From assembly GCA_029204225.1 (NCBI GenBank), contig CM055101.1, forward strand, positions 43,956,180-44,020,179: 64,000 nt of DNA, given 5' to 3'. The notes below the pieces were generated by a model. The model made no database searches. It saw nothing but the letters and a program-made list of their open reading frames with translations, and was not told where the DNA came from. Below, in pieces: positions 24,201 to 38,423 of the stretch; within the stretch, counting starts at the first letter, position 1; each line of letters starts with the position of its first letter. Both the position numbers and the translations under genes were made by a program. Source of the DNA: Diphasiastrum complanatum. Taxonomy: Eukaryota > Streptophyta > Lycopodiopsida > Lycopodiales > Lycopodiaceae.

Positions 24201-24303
24201 ATGATTGACAAGAGTTCATAAGTCCTTCCACACGCCAAAGGACTCGAAGAAACTGGACCGTCTCAACTTCATGGAAGACGTTACGGGATATCTCATCCAC
24301 TAG
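21205..24303 (+). pseudogene. Gypsy A extra ORF downstream of pol, with coiled coil
   Basis: From ATG at 21,205 one frame runs 751 codons to TAG at 23,458-23,460, interrupted only by two TAG codons (21,274 and 21,646). The first ~210 residues form a compact domain (PWLQTIGPLLEAMGFYSALF; LSQIVESFLEFPNPS). Residues ~230-500 are Ser/Thr/Pro-rich and low in complexity. Residues ~505-690 are heptad-like and Gln/Leu/Glu-rich (LQQELNLAQQHEQ; LKAENTRLETEVKALQEEK), a long coiled coil. Beyond the stop, frames with shifts continue to 24,303 (EFLSKYLHESS; PVARVYYRAAFLGDPW). The position matches the env-like or additional ORFs of plant Tat/Athila gypsy elements. No signal peptide or membrane segment is seen, so an envelope role is unsupported. 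Confidence 0.65.
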
Positions 24304-24376
24304 AGGCGGTCCAAGAGAACGCTCTACTAAACCGGCAGAGTGCCGAGGGACCGGCACTACTTCAGGCCATGGGTCC

Positions 24377-25150
24377 TGTTGGGGGTATTCCCAACAAAGA
24401 GTAAATAAATAAAATCCTCCAATAAAATGTGTTGCGAGGGCATGACATCCTGCGTGTATAAGCCCATGGCCCAATGAGCACGCAATTGAAGTTGTAAATA
24501 AAATAAACTTGACTTGGGCCTGGTAATTAAACTAGAGGCCCAATGTCATTTTCAAACTTAGAGATCACTTTTTAGAGTTGGGTCCAAATTGGGACCCACA
24601 TGAATCTTGTGATTTCTAATGTATTTTTTGTGGACCCTTGGATCAAGTTGGGTCCAAGATAAATGGTTAGGATCATTGTGAATATTAGCCAATAAGATTG
24701 AGGGGCAAGGGCCTTCCCCATTTTATAAAAAGGCACCATTTGTACACTATTTCCATGCTTAATGAGAAGGAGGAAACTCTACCATTTTTGGAAGAGAAGC
24801 ATCCTCATTTGCTATTCACTACTTGCTAATACTCTTGATTGTGTTTTCCATTGCTTTCTATTTCCATGATTATTGTTTGCCATAGTGAATGCTTTTCCAT
24901 TCACAAGCATAAGGAGCATTTGAGCTAACCTCCACCCTCACTCTCTATCTCTCTCTCTTCCTCTCTTCTCTTCTCAACCTCTTCTTTTCTATCCCTTCAC
25001 CCAAACTATGATGAATGTTAGTGTAGAGGAGTAGAGTTAAAAAGCAGTAGCATAGTGGTGAGTAGAGTTAAGGAAGAAAGTAGGAATTTAACTAAAAGTA
25101 GCTTCTATGCATAGTTAGGCACCTATCCAGTGATCTAACCTTTGTTGACA
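24377..25150 (+). repeat. Gypsy A 3' LTR (774 bp)
   Basis: Starts TGTTGGGGGTATTCCCAACA, an LTR-type terminus, and ends TTGTTGACA. It contains a TATA-like ttttataaaaagg near 24,720, a pyrimidine-rich tract near 24,930-25,000 and no PBS after its end, so it is read as a 3' LTR. Confidence 0.7.
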
Positions 25151-25165
25151 GGCAGAAGGGTTATA

Positions 25166-25573
25166 CTACGAAAGATCTTCGACCCCACATGGGTCTTCCG
25201 CTGCACTTGTTCTGCTTGACCTTGCTGCACTTTGTTGCCTTGCATGAGGTTCCATTCTTGTTGGATCATTGCTCGTTGTTGACCTTTGTTCCTCTGATTC
25301 CCCATCTAGATAGGGAAAATCCTTCTTCCCGAGTGAGATTTCCATCTTGGAAGCATCCTTATAGAGTTGTACAGGTGACGCATAGGATGCTAATTCTGCC
25401 ATACCAGATCTGATCCTTTTGGGCAGTCCAACATAGTATTTTGCCATGACGATCTGTTCAGAAATCAGTGGATTACAATCCTTCACTAGATGATAGATCC
25501 GATAGGTGTAGTCTCGGATTGTTTCAGCAGGGAACTTTTTGAATTTTGATAATCCTAGAAGGGCGGTCTCCAT
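25166..25573 (-). pseudogene. Gypsy B gag fragment
   Basis: A 135-codon frame with the retrotransposon Gag pattern: LGLSKFKKFPAETIRDYTYR, YHLVKDCNPL, YYVGLPKRIRSGMAELA. This matches the C-terminal half of the plant gypsy capsid domain (retrotrans_gag). It is cut off at 25,151 by the junction with the gypsy A LTR. Upstream coding (25,574-25,680) is not clear. Confidence 0.7.
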
Positions 25574-26326
25574 AGTTCAGCACTACAATGTCGCAAAGTA
25601 GCTGGTTGGTGAATTGCTTCAAGATTTGCTCAATGACTCTGGTGTTCCAACTTTTTTTTTTTTTTGAAGTGGAAGAAGAAAAAGAAGAGGAGAAAGGAAT
25701 CAAGAAAAGAGAGATCCGTATGGATGTGAACAGAAATAGAAATGGATTTAACAGATAACCGCAATGAAAGTTATACTATCAAGAGAATATGGAGATGGAC
25801 AGAAGAGTGTGGACAGAAGAGTGATGGATGCTTGGTATGGATGGTGGTGGAAACTGATTTTTCTTGGTACTGATCAACTTGATCTACGGTTCATTCACTT
25901 GGATCAGTCCAGGGATGTTGGATCTTGATGGATATTGTGACTACAACCTAGATTTGACAAGATCAGATCAGTTTCAGTTGGCTAATAGTGTGATTTTAGC
26001 CCCTTTTCATGGTTCTTTGTGTTTTTTTTTTTTGGTTGAGATTTCTTCAGATTTGAGTGAATCTAACCTTCAACCTTCCTAAAATAGCTGTATCTACACC
26101 ATTTCTAAACAATGTGAGTTCTGAAAGAATTCTTGATGGACAGATATGTCAGGAACTTGAAAAAACTCAGTTTTTTGGCACTTTTTGGCACTTTTTCTTG
26201 GATATTTTAAAATTTGACCATTGAATCTCTACAAAACTTTCACAGTAGCTATATCTAGCTTAGATCTACCTATAAAACTCTTTGAGAAGGTTACTTCCTA
26301 GAAGATCTCAAGAAATCATGGAAAAA

Positions 26327-27530
26327 GTGCATTTTTTTGGGGGTTTTTTTGCAAAATTTTAAGATTTTATGGGAAACAACTCTCGCAGACTGGTATGTGT
26401 TTGTATCTTAGTCAGATTCAGCTGCTCACCAATCTGCAAGAGTTACTTCCTAAGGAAACTCAAAACATCTTGAAAAAAGTGCATTTTTTGGGGGTTTTTT
26501 TGCAAAATTTTGAGCTTTTCTGGGAACAAACCCTCACAGACTGATATACACTTTTATCTCAGTCAGATTCACCTGATCATCAAGCTTCAAAAGTTAATTC
26601 CCAAGGAAACTTAAATTTTTTTGAAAAAAGTGCATTTTTTTGTGGTTTTCTTGCAAAATTTTAAGTTTTTCCTACAAAAAACCCTTGAAGACTGGTATTC
26701 ACTTGTATCTTAGTTAGATTCACCTGCTCACCTAGCTGCGAGAGTTACCTCTAAAGGGAACTCAAAAAATCTTGAAAAAAGTGCATTTTTTTGTGATTTT
26801 TTTGCAAAATTTTAAGATTTTCAAGGAAAAAACCCTTGCAGACTGGTATTACTTGTATATCAGTCATATTCACCTTCTCACCAAGCTTCAAGAGTTACTT
26901 TGAAAGGAAAGTCAAAAAATCTTGAAAAAAGTGCATTTTTTTGGGGTTTTTCTGCAAAATTTTAAGATTTTCTGAAGAAAACCCTTGCAAACTGGCATGA
27001 ACTTGTATCTCAGTCATATTCAACTGCTCACCAAGCTTCAAGAGTTACTTCTCAAGGAAACTTAAAAAATATTGAAAAAGGTGCATTTTTTTGTGATTTT
27101 TTTGTAAAATTTTAAGATTTTCTGGGTACAAACCTTTGCAGACTGGTATGCACTTGTATCTCAGTCAGATTCACCTGCTCACCATTTTGAGAGAGTCACT
27201 TCCCAAGGAAACTCAAAAAATCTTGTAAAAAGTGCATTTTTTGGGGGTTTTTTTGCAAAATTTTAAGATTTTCTGGGAACAAACCCTCGCAGACTGGTAT
27301 GTGCTTGTGTCTCAATTAGATTCAGCTGCTCACCAAGCTGCAAGAGTTACTTCCCTAGAGAAATAAAAAAATCTTGAAAAAACTGCATTTTTTTGTGGTT
27401 TTTTGGCCAAATTTTGAGATTTTCTGGGAACTAATCTTCGCAGGCTGGTATGTACTTGTATCTAAGTCAAATCCACTTGCTTACCAAGCTGCAAGAGCTA
27501 CTTCCCAGAGAAACTCAAAAATTTGCTGTC
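26327..27530 (-). repeat. 151-bp tandem repeat array in gypsy B leader (about 8 units)
   Basis: The anchor agtgcattttttt recurs at 26,327, 26,479, 26,630, 26,781, 26,931, 27,081, 27,232 and (as ctgc) 27,383, i.e. every 150-152 bp. Each unit has an AT-rich part and a part with the pattern (ct)c(g/a)cagactggtat and gcaagagttacttcc. Such arrays are common in untranslated regions of Tat-type gypsy elements and can seed satellites. Confidence 0.9.
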
Positions 27531-27835
27531 TGAGAAGGTTCTAGGCCACTTTTTGCTCTTGGAAACCTTCACAGGGGCACTTTTTTTGGGATCTAACTCT
27601 CGCAGACTTCTCTGTGTCCTTGTCTCAGTGAGATGGAACTTCAGAGAGCTCTGCGAAGGTTACTTCCCAAGGAAACTCAAAAATTTGTTGTTTGAGAAGG
27701 TTCTAGGCCATTTTTTGCTCTTGGGAACCTTCACAGAGGCACTTTTTTTGGGATCTAACTCTCGCAGACTTCTCTGTGTCCTTGTCTCAGTGAGATGGAA
27801 CTTCATAGAGCTCTGCCAAGGTTAGTTTTGAGTTT
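27531..27835 (-). repeat. Two units of a 162-bp repeat next to the 151-bp array
   Basis: tgagaaggttctaggcca occurs at 27,531 and 27,693, with near-identical following sequence (tttgggatctaactctcgc). Translated, it gives a repeated peptide in a 100-codon frame that I consider non-coding. Confidence 0.8.
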
Positions 27836-28360
27836 TGAAAAAAAAAATTATTTTTACAAAGGATTTTTGAATTTTTATGGGTTTTTCTCTGTTTTTTCAA
27901 AATCTATTGGGAAGTAACCTTCGCAGGCTTCTATGCAGGTCTAGAACAGTACCGTGGAGCTGTTGCCAGTCATGCAAAGGTCCATGCCCACTGGTTTTTG
28001 AGAAATCAAAATCTGATGAGATTTTGCCTCTCTTTTTCCCTCCAAAAACAGATTTTGAGCTTTTTTTTTTTTTTTTTTTTTTTTCTGATTTTTATGGATT
28101 GTATGGATTAACGAAGGAATTGGGTGCTTGGATCTGATCCTCTCGTCCCACAATCTCTCCCTACAGTGCAAACAAACAAAAAAATCACGAAAAAAACGGC
28201 AAAAATTAACACTACTCACACTATTCTACCCTTAAAATTCGATTTTTTGATGAAAAAGAATGATGAGAGAGAAGAAAGAGAGAGATAAAGGAAATGAGAA
28301 AGTTAGTAAGAAAGCTATGCGGCGAAACGAGTGTGTGGCGCTCCCCGGCAATGGCGCCAC

Positions 28361-29195
28361 TGTTGTGTCGTCGATGTAGCATAGGGGTCCATCGCTGGGA
28401 GCGGCAACCTCGCCTTCACCTGCATAGCAAGAAGAGAGAGGGAGAGGAGAAAGAGGAGAAAGAGAGTGGAGAGAGGGAGAGAGAGAACGCCTAGGTTGAG
28501 AAAGGCTCCGGGGGCTCGAGCGCCTACCCAAAGCTATTCTATCCCAACGTAGGGAGAGAGCGAGAAGAGAGAGGGAGAAGAGAGAGAGAGAGGAGAGAAA
28601 GAGAGGGAGATGGAGATGGAGATGGAGATGGAGAAACCAAGAGAGTTTTATTAGAATGAGAATGGAAGATGATACAATACAAAAGGAAATGACTCCCTCG
28701 TATAGATTTTAGAGGTGAGCCTCCTTTACTCTCATTGGCCACTTCATTGGGGCAAGGATTCTAATCCAAGCCTTTAAAATAAACACAACTTACTGGTGCT
28801 AAGAAAGCACAAGGGCACTCACATGATTCATGTGAGTTTTAAGTTGGGCCCTTTTAGCTTTTTTATTTGCAACTTGACTTAGGGTCTCTAATGTCATTTT
28901 AGAGTTTTAAGTCCCAAGTCTCTTATTCCTAGGAATTACAACTTGCTACTTGTGCTCATTGGTGGCTGGGCTTATACACACAGGATGCTAGAGCCTTGCA
29001 CTTATTATTCTACTGTACTGTGGCGGGGCCCACTAGGCAAGGCTTGGCCAACAATATTTTAAGTGGTGGGACCCACTTATTTATTTGTATACATGAAATA
29101 CTCACAACACATGTCGAGAACCATTTCCTACCAAGAGGGCGAAAAATAAGATTTATTGGCCCAAGCTCACAGGTGTGAACACGGGCAACCCAACA
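28361..29195 (-). repeat. Gypsy B 5' LTR (835 bp) with adjacent tRNA-Asp PBS
   Basis: On the minus strand it begins TGTTGGGTTGCCC and ends CACAACA. One base further on is TGGCGCCATTGCCGGGGA (28,341-28,359 on the plus strand, reversed), one mismatch from the tRNA-Asp primer site used by Tat-type gypsy elements such as RIRE2. A long GA/CT-rich stretch lies at 28,430-28,620. Confidence 0.8.
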
Positions 29196-29480
29196 GATGA
29201 TAGGATTACCAATTGCCGTGTATGTCACCAAAAGCACCATGGTAGCATGGATCACGACGCACGATATTTTGCGGTTAACTTTGGCTTGGTGGCATTTTTT
29301 GCAGAACTGAAAGGCTATTGGGATCGGGGGCTCCCACCAATTGCCATAGACTCAAGACGCCCATGTCAACATTGCGCGATTTTATTACCAAGCAGCCCTC
29401 ACTTCGGCACTTCATGTCGACATGGTCGAGCTCTGGAAAATCCATGGATTTCTATACTATCCCTAAACTTCATAAAATTG
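29196..29480 (+). pseudogene. Possible fragment of a gypsy extra ORF
   Basis: One broken frame contains HVNIARFYYQAALTSALHVD. It resembles PVARVYYRAAFLGDPWTK near 24,120-24,180 in the gypsy A extra ORF. The match is short and the surrounding frame has stops, so the assignment is tentative. Confidence 0.25.
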
Positions 29481-29613
29481 GACATTATAAGCTAGGTTGT
29501 GTTGAAATCTAGTTCTATACATCTCTGCAATTCCACAAAAAATGGTTGTATACAGGCTTCCAGCTTTAGACATTCTTGCAATAGCATTCTATGCCTAGAT
29601 CTCTATATGGGAC

Positions 29614-29747
<134 letters not shown>

Positions 29748-29779
29748 GAGGTGTTTGAACATAGGAGGTGTTTGCGGCC

Positions 29780-32875
<3,096 letters not shown>

Positions 32876-33335
32876 GAGTTTCAAAATAAAAAAAGACCCT
32901 TCCTAAAGATGTTTTTTATTTTTTTCTTAGTTTTGTCCGCCATGTGGCCCAATGAAATTGCATATATTTGAAATCTACGTAGCGTAGATAGAAATAATAA
33001 AGTTATAGAAATTAACTTTTAAATTTGCCACCGGGCAGGATGGGAAAATGCTATTGGTGGATAGTGTCTGCCTCGAACGTGTGAATCTGCCCGACAACAT
33101 TGTCTCTAGTTAATTATTTAACCACACTAAAATATGTTCATAGATTTCAAACTACACATGTTTGCCAACAACAAGTCATCACATGCATAGGAATCGGTGA
33201 CATGCATCACAGTTAGACAGTAAGCATAGCTACCACATGTTGTTATTGTGGTCCAGTTATCCATTCACATTGAATAAGTATCATATAACATTGAGTCGAT
33301 TTGGCATTTCATAGATTTGAGAATTTGGCGCTAAA

Positions 33336-34127
33336 CTTTGGAAGCAATCGGTATAGCCAGGAGACCAAGATCTAAAATTGAATCAGTGATTTTTCACAAT
33401 GAGAAGGATGATGCCGGATTTTGGAAACCAACAAGATATATCAAAAACTCATGGGTTCTACTGCATCCATCCTCAAAAGGCATGTTTAGACCAAAAAGAA
33501 AGCAAAGATGACATTCAAATCATATTGGAAAGCAAAGATCCTTGATTTTAGGACTTCTCTAGGAGGGCAATCAATCTTAGAAGATTTGATTCAGCATGTC
33601 TACATGCATTCAGAGCTGTATCTACAAGATTTCAATATTCATGATCGCCAAAAATGTAAATGTATCAGTTATCATATATGTATTGCATTCTTGCAGATTT
33701 ATATTCATCCAGCATAAGCGAATGGGAGCCAGCACAATCCCTAGCAGGTATATTGGATGTGATTCATTTGGATATTGGAAAATTACAATACAGAGGAAGA
33801 ACTTCCAAGGAGCTTGCAGATAGTGGTATATTTTTCTATGAGTCCAAGTACATTCCAGATATGCATGGAGGTTTCTGAAAGCTTGAAGATATACCACTGC
33901 CACATTTTTGGAAGTGATGATTGGCTTGCAGCTGATAGTATGGTGTCAGAATCTTTTAGATGCAAATTACTATTAGATTTGAAAAACTCAATGAAAGCTA
34001 GCACTTGATCAAAAGTCAATAGATTAAGTTGGTTCCTATCCTTATATGTATTTGTAGATTTTTTTTCAAATGCAAATGTTCGTAGAACCCCAACATTATT
34101 TGTTTGTAAGGATATGCCAGATGACAA
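33336..34127 (+). pseudogene. Unknown block gene Y, copy 2
   Basis: Matches gene Y of copy 1. The methionine codon is lost (IARRPRSKIE), and a frameshift after FRPKR shifts the following SYWKAKILDFRTSLGG. The intron and second exon (EWEPAQSLAGILDVIH) are recognisable, and the overlapping downstream frame (33,775-34,008) is again open. No family is recognised. Confidence 0.5.
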
Positions 34128-34260
34128 TATTGTAGCACTTGTGAGGCCTCTTGGTGGATAGGTTGCTTGTGAGGCCTCTTGGTGGGTAGGTTGGTCCTAT
34201 CAAGGGGTTTGTCCTGGGGAGCATCGGGTTCACCCTTGTCAAGTCTACAAAATCTCTCCC
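34128..34260. other. Filler sequence at a deletion
   Basis: Replaces 1,669 bp of copy 1. It contains two copies of gcttgtgaggcctcttggtg, as expected of template-switch filler DNA at a repaired break. Confidence 0.6.
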
Positions 34261-34559
34261 TCATTCTATATAGGATTTGAAAATCTTTGGGCATTATGGT
34301 CACTCGCTTGGCATGGATGGAAAGCAAAAAAAAGCCAAATAGTCCTCCGCGGACTCCTACAAACACTACAATGCTCCAGGTGTGAACCTGACAGCACTCT
34401 ACAGATTATCTCGGGTAATCAGACGGACATTTCTATAGAAGGGAGCTCTGGGTATTATGAGCAAGGTGGATCTCTGATATTTCTTAATCTCAGAGAGCCA
34501 TCTGCTCTTGTTACGCAGGCCTAGTCTACCGTGGAGGATTAACAACAGGAGAGAAGAAA

Positions 34560-35200
34560 TTCCTCCAGTTCTGTTTGACCCTAGACATGAGGGCAGTATA
34601 GGACGTATCGCTCTTGTGCGAGTGTGGAAAACAAAAACAACGAGACAGAAAGCTAACCGCGCACAGAAGCGATATGTACGGTGGTAATATCGCTCTTGTG
34701 TGCACGCAGAAGGAGACGAAGATAATGGAGGAAAGAGGCCGCGCAGATAAGCGATGTGTCACGAAAATCGGAACAAAACAAGTGAAACTGCCTCCGAGCT
34801 CGCGAAGATGTGGAAACAATTTTTTCACACATGTGTGGTTGCACGTGCCGTCCGCACGTGTATGAAAAGTAACGAATCAGCCATTGACATGTGTCACACT
34901 CCATTGAATCAGAATGCGACACATGGCTTCACACGTGTGAAATATTTTTTGAATCATCCTACGACACGTGTCAAGCGACAACCAATCAGAATGTGACACA
35001 TGCTTCTTGTACGGATTCACACGTGTGGAATATTTTTTTTATCGAATCATCCTATGACATGTGTCAAGCGACAACGAATCAAAATGTCATGCATTCTGTA
35101 TGGCTTCACACGTGTGGACAATTTTCAGCGAATTATCGTATGACACGTGGGCAGTTGACCGTTGACTCGCACGTGTGAGATGACCATAAAGGGCACGATC
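34560..35200. promoter_or_regulatory. Palindrome and flanking-motif array, copy 2
   Basis: Perfect CACACGTGTG at 34,930, 35,018 and 35,107 and GACACGTGTC near 34,963, spaced about 88-90 bp. The AGCGATA/GTGCGCG motif flanks it on both sides. Same organisation as 11,400-12,260 in reverse. Confidence 0.6.
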
Positions 35201-35339
35201 TTCGAAAACCTTTTTTTTTTACTTTCTTGGGTTTCGCTCATATCGGTTCTCTACACGTATTTTATATCTATTTTCGTCACATATCGCTTCTGTGCGGGCC
35301 TTGTTTGTTCCCTTATTGTATCCTGTTTCTTTTTCTAAA

Positions 35340-35999
35340 TGTGTTCAGTTTGGCACAACAGAGTCCTAATGTTCTTTATGACCAATATATCAGATTCAGG
35401 GATATAGTCAGTATCCCTCCAATATCTGCGTCTAATTTGTCGTTTATGCATCTCACTGATCTTGTACATACTTTTTCTCATTATAAGCAACGGCTAGACA
35501 AGATGTACACTAAAAATTTTTATCAATTTATAAATTCCAGTGAATGTAATGTTTGTAATCGAAAATGTCGTTTTCTAGAGTATCAGACCGGATTTGTGTT
35601 TTTCCTTTTGGTACAAATCCCAATAGAGTCAGATACTTTGATTCTTGATACTGAGATCCCTTCATCCTCCACTACTGAACATTTCATAAAGGATATCAGC
35701 CATTTCTTGATTGATACTCCTGATAAAGAGACTGAATATTTGAGTGTAGATACTGATATGTTGAGGGATGCTTTCATTGGCTCTAATGCCAATACTGAAG
35801 AAGATATTGCTAGTGTACATTCTAAATGCTTTTTTTATTTGCCAAAATATTATATAAATGAAGATGTGTATATTTCAATGGCAGATTTATGTGTTTTTTT
35901 TTATTATCGTGAGGAAGAGGTGCTTTGTTTATTGTCAAGCACCATTATTGAGTTCTCTGACATTGTTGATTTTGAAACCGAAGACTTAGTGCTAGGAAT
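35340..35999 (+). pseudogene. Unknown block gene X, copy 2
   Basis: An open frame of about 220 codons up to the copia LTR at 36,000. It begins within LNVFSLAQQSPNVLYDQYIRF; the true start and about 185 bp of upstream sequence seen in copy 1 (11,290-11,480) are deleted. It shows the CNVCNRKC cysteine pairs followed by an acidic Ser/Thr-rich region and a hydrophobic C-terminal part (ISMADLCVFFYY; EEEVLCLLSSTIIEF). The frame runs on into the LTR to 36,036. Product unknown. Confidence 0.5.
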
Positions 36000-36537
36000 T
36001 GTTGGAGAAAGAGGGTGTGTGAGTATGAGGAACTAAAACAGCTCGAAAAAAAAAACGAACATGAAAAGAAACGAACATGAAAAGAAGCGAACTCGAAACT
36101 CGAACTCGAAATGAACTCGAAAAGAAAGTGTTCGTGCGCAGCGGAATGAGCTATATTACTCTTTTCCTAAGCATGACTACGCCTATCAGAAACGAACAGA
36201 ACATTAGTGATAGAATTCACGATCGATCTGATTACGTAGCCAAACATTAACACAACATCAGAAGACTGATAATCAGTCTCGAATGGCAAGACTAAATATT
36301 AGTCATCAATAGCTAGACTAATAATAATTTGCTAAGGACAGATTACCAGATTGAGCAACAAGAGAGAGTCAGATAAAATGAAAAAATGCATAGCAATATC
36401 AACACAAATCTGGACGCAGAACAACAGAGTTGTTATCAGATTAAGTATAGCAAGATATACATGTCAATAATGATGTGGAGCACAAGACAATAGCGGACGA
36501 AACCGCGTGCTCTACAAAGCTAATTCAATCTGTAATT
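36000..36537 (-). repeat. Copia LTR 3' fragment, inverted
   Basis: Reverse complement of the last ~590 bp of the copia 3' LTR (about 10,150-10,737). It starts with TGTTGGAGAAAG next to gene X, and homology stops at ctaattcaatctgtaa (36,533), where gypsy A RT begins. Confidence 0.85.
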
Positions 36538-37720
36538 GGACAAGTGTTCTGAATCTCGTCCATGCACGCACAGATCGTCCAAGAAAATTTTCAGAAATTT
36601 TTGCAAATAATCTTTGAATGCCGCCTGCATGACTCGTTGGAAAGTGCTTGGGGCATTGCAAAGTCCGAATCACATTACTTTATAGGCATAAGTTCCCCAT
36701 TCTGTGGCGAATGCTGTCTTGTGCTAGTCCTGGGGGGCTATTTTCACCTGGTTGTAGCCACTGAAGCCGTCCAGAAAATTGTATTCTATCAAGGACACTT
36801 TCCGTAAATGGTAAAAGCAAATGGTCCTTCTTGGTGACTGCATTAAGCGCCTTCAGATTCACACAGATATGCATTTTGTCATTCTTCTTGGGTACTATAA
36901 TTATCGGCGATACCCATTTCGTGTGCTCGATTTCGTAAATGAAATCTGCATGCATAAGTTTCTGCAACTCTTGCTTGATCAGTTCTGTATAATTCGGGTT
37001 GCAGTGGTAGTAACGGCTTACCTTGGGGACTGCTCCGTCCACCAAAGTTATGGTGTGCTGGACTACTGTTGGCGGAATGCCCTTTAGATCACTATAGCTC
37101 CAGGCAAAACAGTCTTTATATTCCACCAACAAGGACCATATTCTCTTGAACTGCGTTGGTGTTAACTGCTCTCCCACATGCACTATCCTTTCTTCTTCTC
37201 CTGGTTCCGCAAGATTCATCGGCTGTGTTCGCGCAGGTCCCTCGAAGACTTGTTCCGCTGGTGCCTGACTTTGATCAGGTTCTCGTTGGACTTGCGGCAT
37301 CATGATTACCACGTCGTCCAATGTATAATTCTTGAAAGTATCAGGCATCTCATGAACTGGAGCTCGTCGATATTCCTCTTTCAACATATTGATCTTGGCC
37401 CGACTGGTCATTTTTTTATTTTTTGTCACCTGTGTAGAAGATGATGTTGTATCTGAGTCCAACTTGATTGACTTCAAGGAATCCAACACCTTCTTATTGC
37501 CCTTTCTTGTCATTTTGATGGGTTCATCCTTGTTGTCTTTCTTTGGAATTGTTGTTGACATTCGCCTCATGGTTGCGAATATCAACGTCTACTGTAGCTA
37601 GTGCCTCTTCAGGTAGGTCACTCCATCGGATCACTTGGTTGTAGCATTGCTTCAACTGATTCTTCTTATTCGTAGGTGCCTTGGATGGTTCGATCCTTGA
37701 GACTTTCGCTATAGCAGACC
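36538..37720 (-). pseudogene. Gypsy A pol 5' part: linker and RT fingers/palm
   Basis: Minus-strand frames give CFAWSYSDLKGIPP, SRYYHCNPNYTELIKQELQK, VSPIIIVPKKNDKMHICVNL and NAVTKKDHLLLPF, the first blocks of gypsy RT. After a frameshift near 36,760 come FGLCNAPSTFQRVM and the catalytic FLDDLCVHGRDSEHLS, ending at 36,538. The next residues expected in a gypsy RT (..HEKVLQKCREYQ) are those that open the plus-strand fragment at 18,074. The two are therefore halves of one RT. Confidence 0.85.
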
Positions 37721-38423
37721 TTTGTGGTGGTTGATCACCATTAGAGACTTTCACATTTTGTTCCATAGGAGTATCTACTCCTTTACAATCTTTCATTTCA
37801 AACTTTTCTAAGATAGAAGAAGCATATTTGGATTGACAAATAAAACTCAAATCTTTTCCTCTTGATACTTCTATTCCTAGTATGAAACGAAGAATGCCAA
37901 GATCCACCATCTTAAACTTTTTAGACAATGCTATTTTCACTTCTTGTATACCATTATAAACATTTTCACTAAGGATAATGTCATCTACATACAAAATAAA
38001 AATGATGACTTTACCATCATTAAATCTTAAGTACAAAGAAGGATCATAAGCACTTACAACAAAATTTATAGAGTTTAAGAAAGCATTCAACCTAGAGTAC
38101 CAAGCTCTAGGTGCTTGCTTAAGCCCATAAAGGCTTCTTAGCAACAAACATACTTTTCCTTCTTAATCTTCCTTGATGAAGCCCTTGGGCTGCCTCATAA
38201 AGATCTCCTCTTCCAAATAGCCATTTAGAAAGGCATTAGTCACATCAAGTTGAAATAGAGGCCAATTGAAAGTAGTTGCAAGAGAAATGATCAACCTTAT
38301 AGAAACTAGTTTAGCAACAAGAGCAAAAGTTTCATCAAAGTCTACTCTCTTGGTTTGCAAGAACCCCTTTGCCACTAGCCTTGTCTTATATTTGTTGATG
38401 CTTCTTAAACACGGATGGATCAA
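37720..38423 (-). pseudogene. Copia RT fragment fused to gypsy A pol
   Basis: Copia RT blocks: YKTRLVAKGFLQ, VDFDETFALV, FQLDVTNAFLNGYLEEEIFM, a stop near 38,165, then LYGLKQAPRAWYSRL, ILYVDDIILS (catalytic YVDD) and LGIEVSRGK to PMEQNVKVSNGD. Near 37,720 the same frame changes to gypsy A linker sequence (RSAIAKVSRIEPS; NQVIRWSDLPEEAL), giving a 207-codon chimeric frame at 37,524-38,147. Integrase and RNase H are absent. Confidence 0.8.

Larger units (their letters stand above)
18074..25150 (+). mobile_element. Ty3/gypsy element A, 3' half (Tat-like layout)
   Basis: Holds RT thumb, RNase H, integrase, a 1 kb spacer, a long extra open frame and a 3' LTR ending at 25,150. The first half of its RT is on the opposite strand at 36,538-37,720, and the two halves meet within one RT domain. 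The order pol, spacer, sense extra ORF, LTR fits Tat or Athila lineage gypsy elements. Gag and 5' LTR are missing. Confidence 0.8.
25151..29195 (-). mobile_element. Ty3/gypsy element B, 5' end only, reverse orientation
   Basis: Reading the minus strand from 29,195: LTR, primer-binding site for tRNA-Asp, a long leader with tandem repeats, then the start of gag, which stops at 25,151 against the gypsy A LTR. Everything downstream of gag is missing. The shared CTCGCAGA repeat motif suggests that B is related to A. Confidence 0.75.
32876..36537 (-). mobile_element. Inverted right part of block copy 2
   Basis: Reverse complement of copy 1 segments 14,282-15,593 (matches 32,876-34,127) and about 10,150-12,612 (matches 34,261-36,537). 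The Ulp1 and ubiquitin-like part of copy 1 (12,613-14,281) is replaced by 133 unrelated bases. Restoring the inverted segment puts it directly after 18,073 in the same order and orientation as copy 1. Confidence 0.85.

Noticed and set aside
21205-24303. Retroviral-type envelope gene
   Set aside because: No signal peptide, transmembrane segment or glycoprotein features; only the position is env-like.
27523-27825. 100-codon repeat protein
   Set aside because: It mirrors the 162-bp DNA repeat in a retrotransposon leader; no start context or family.
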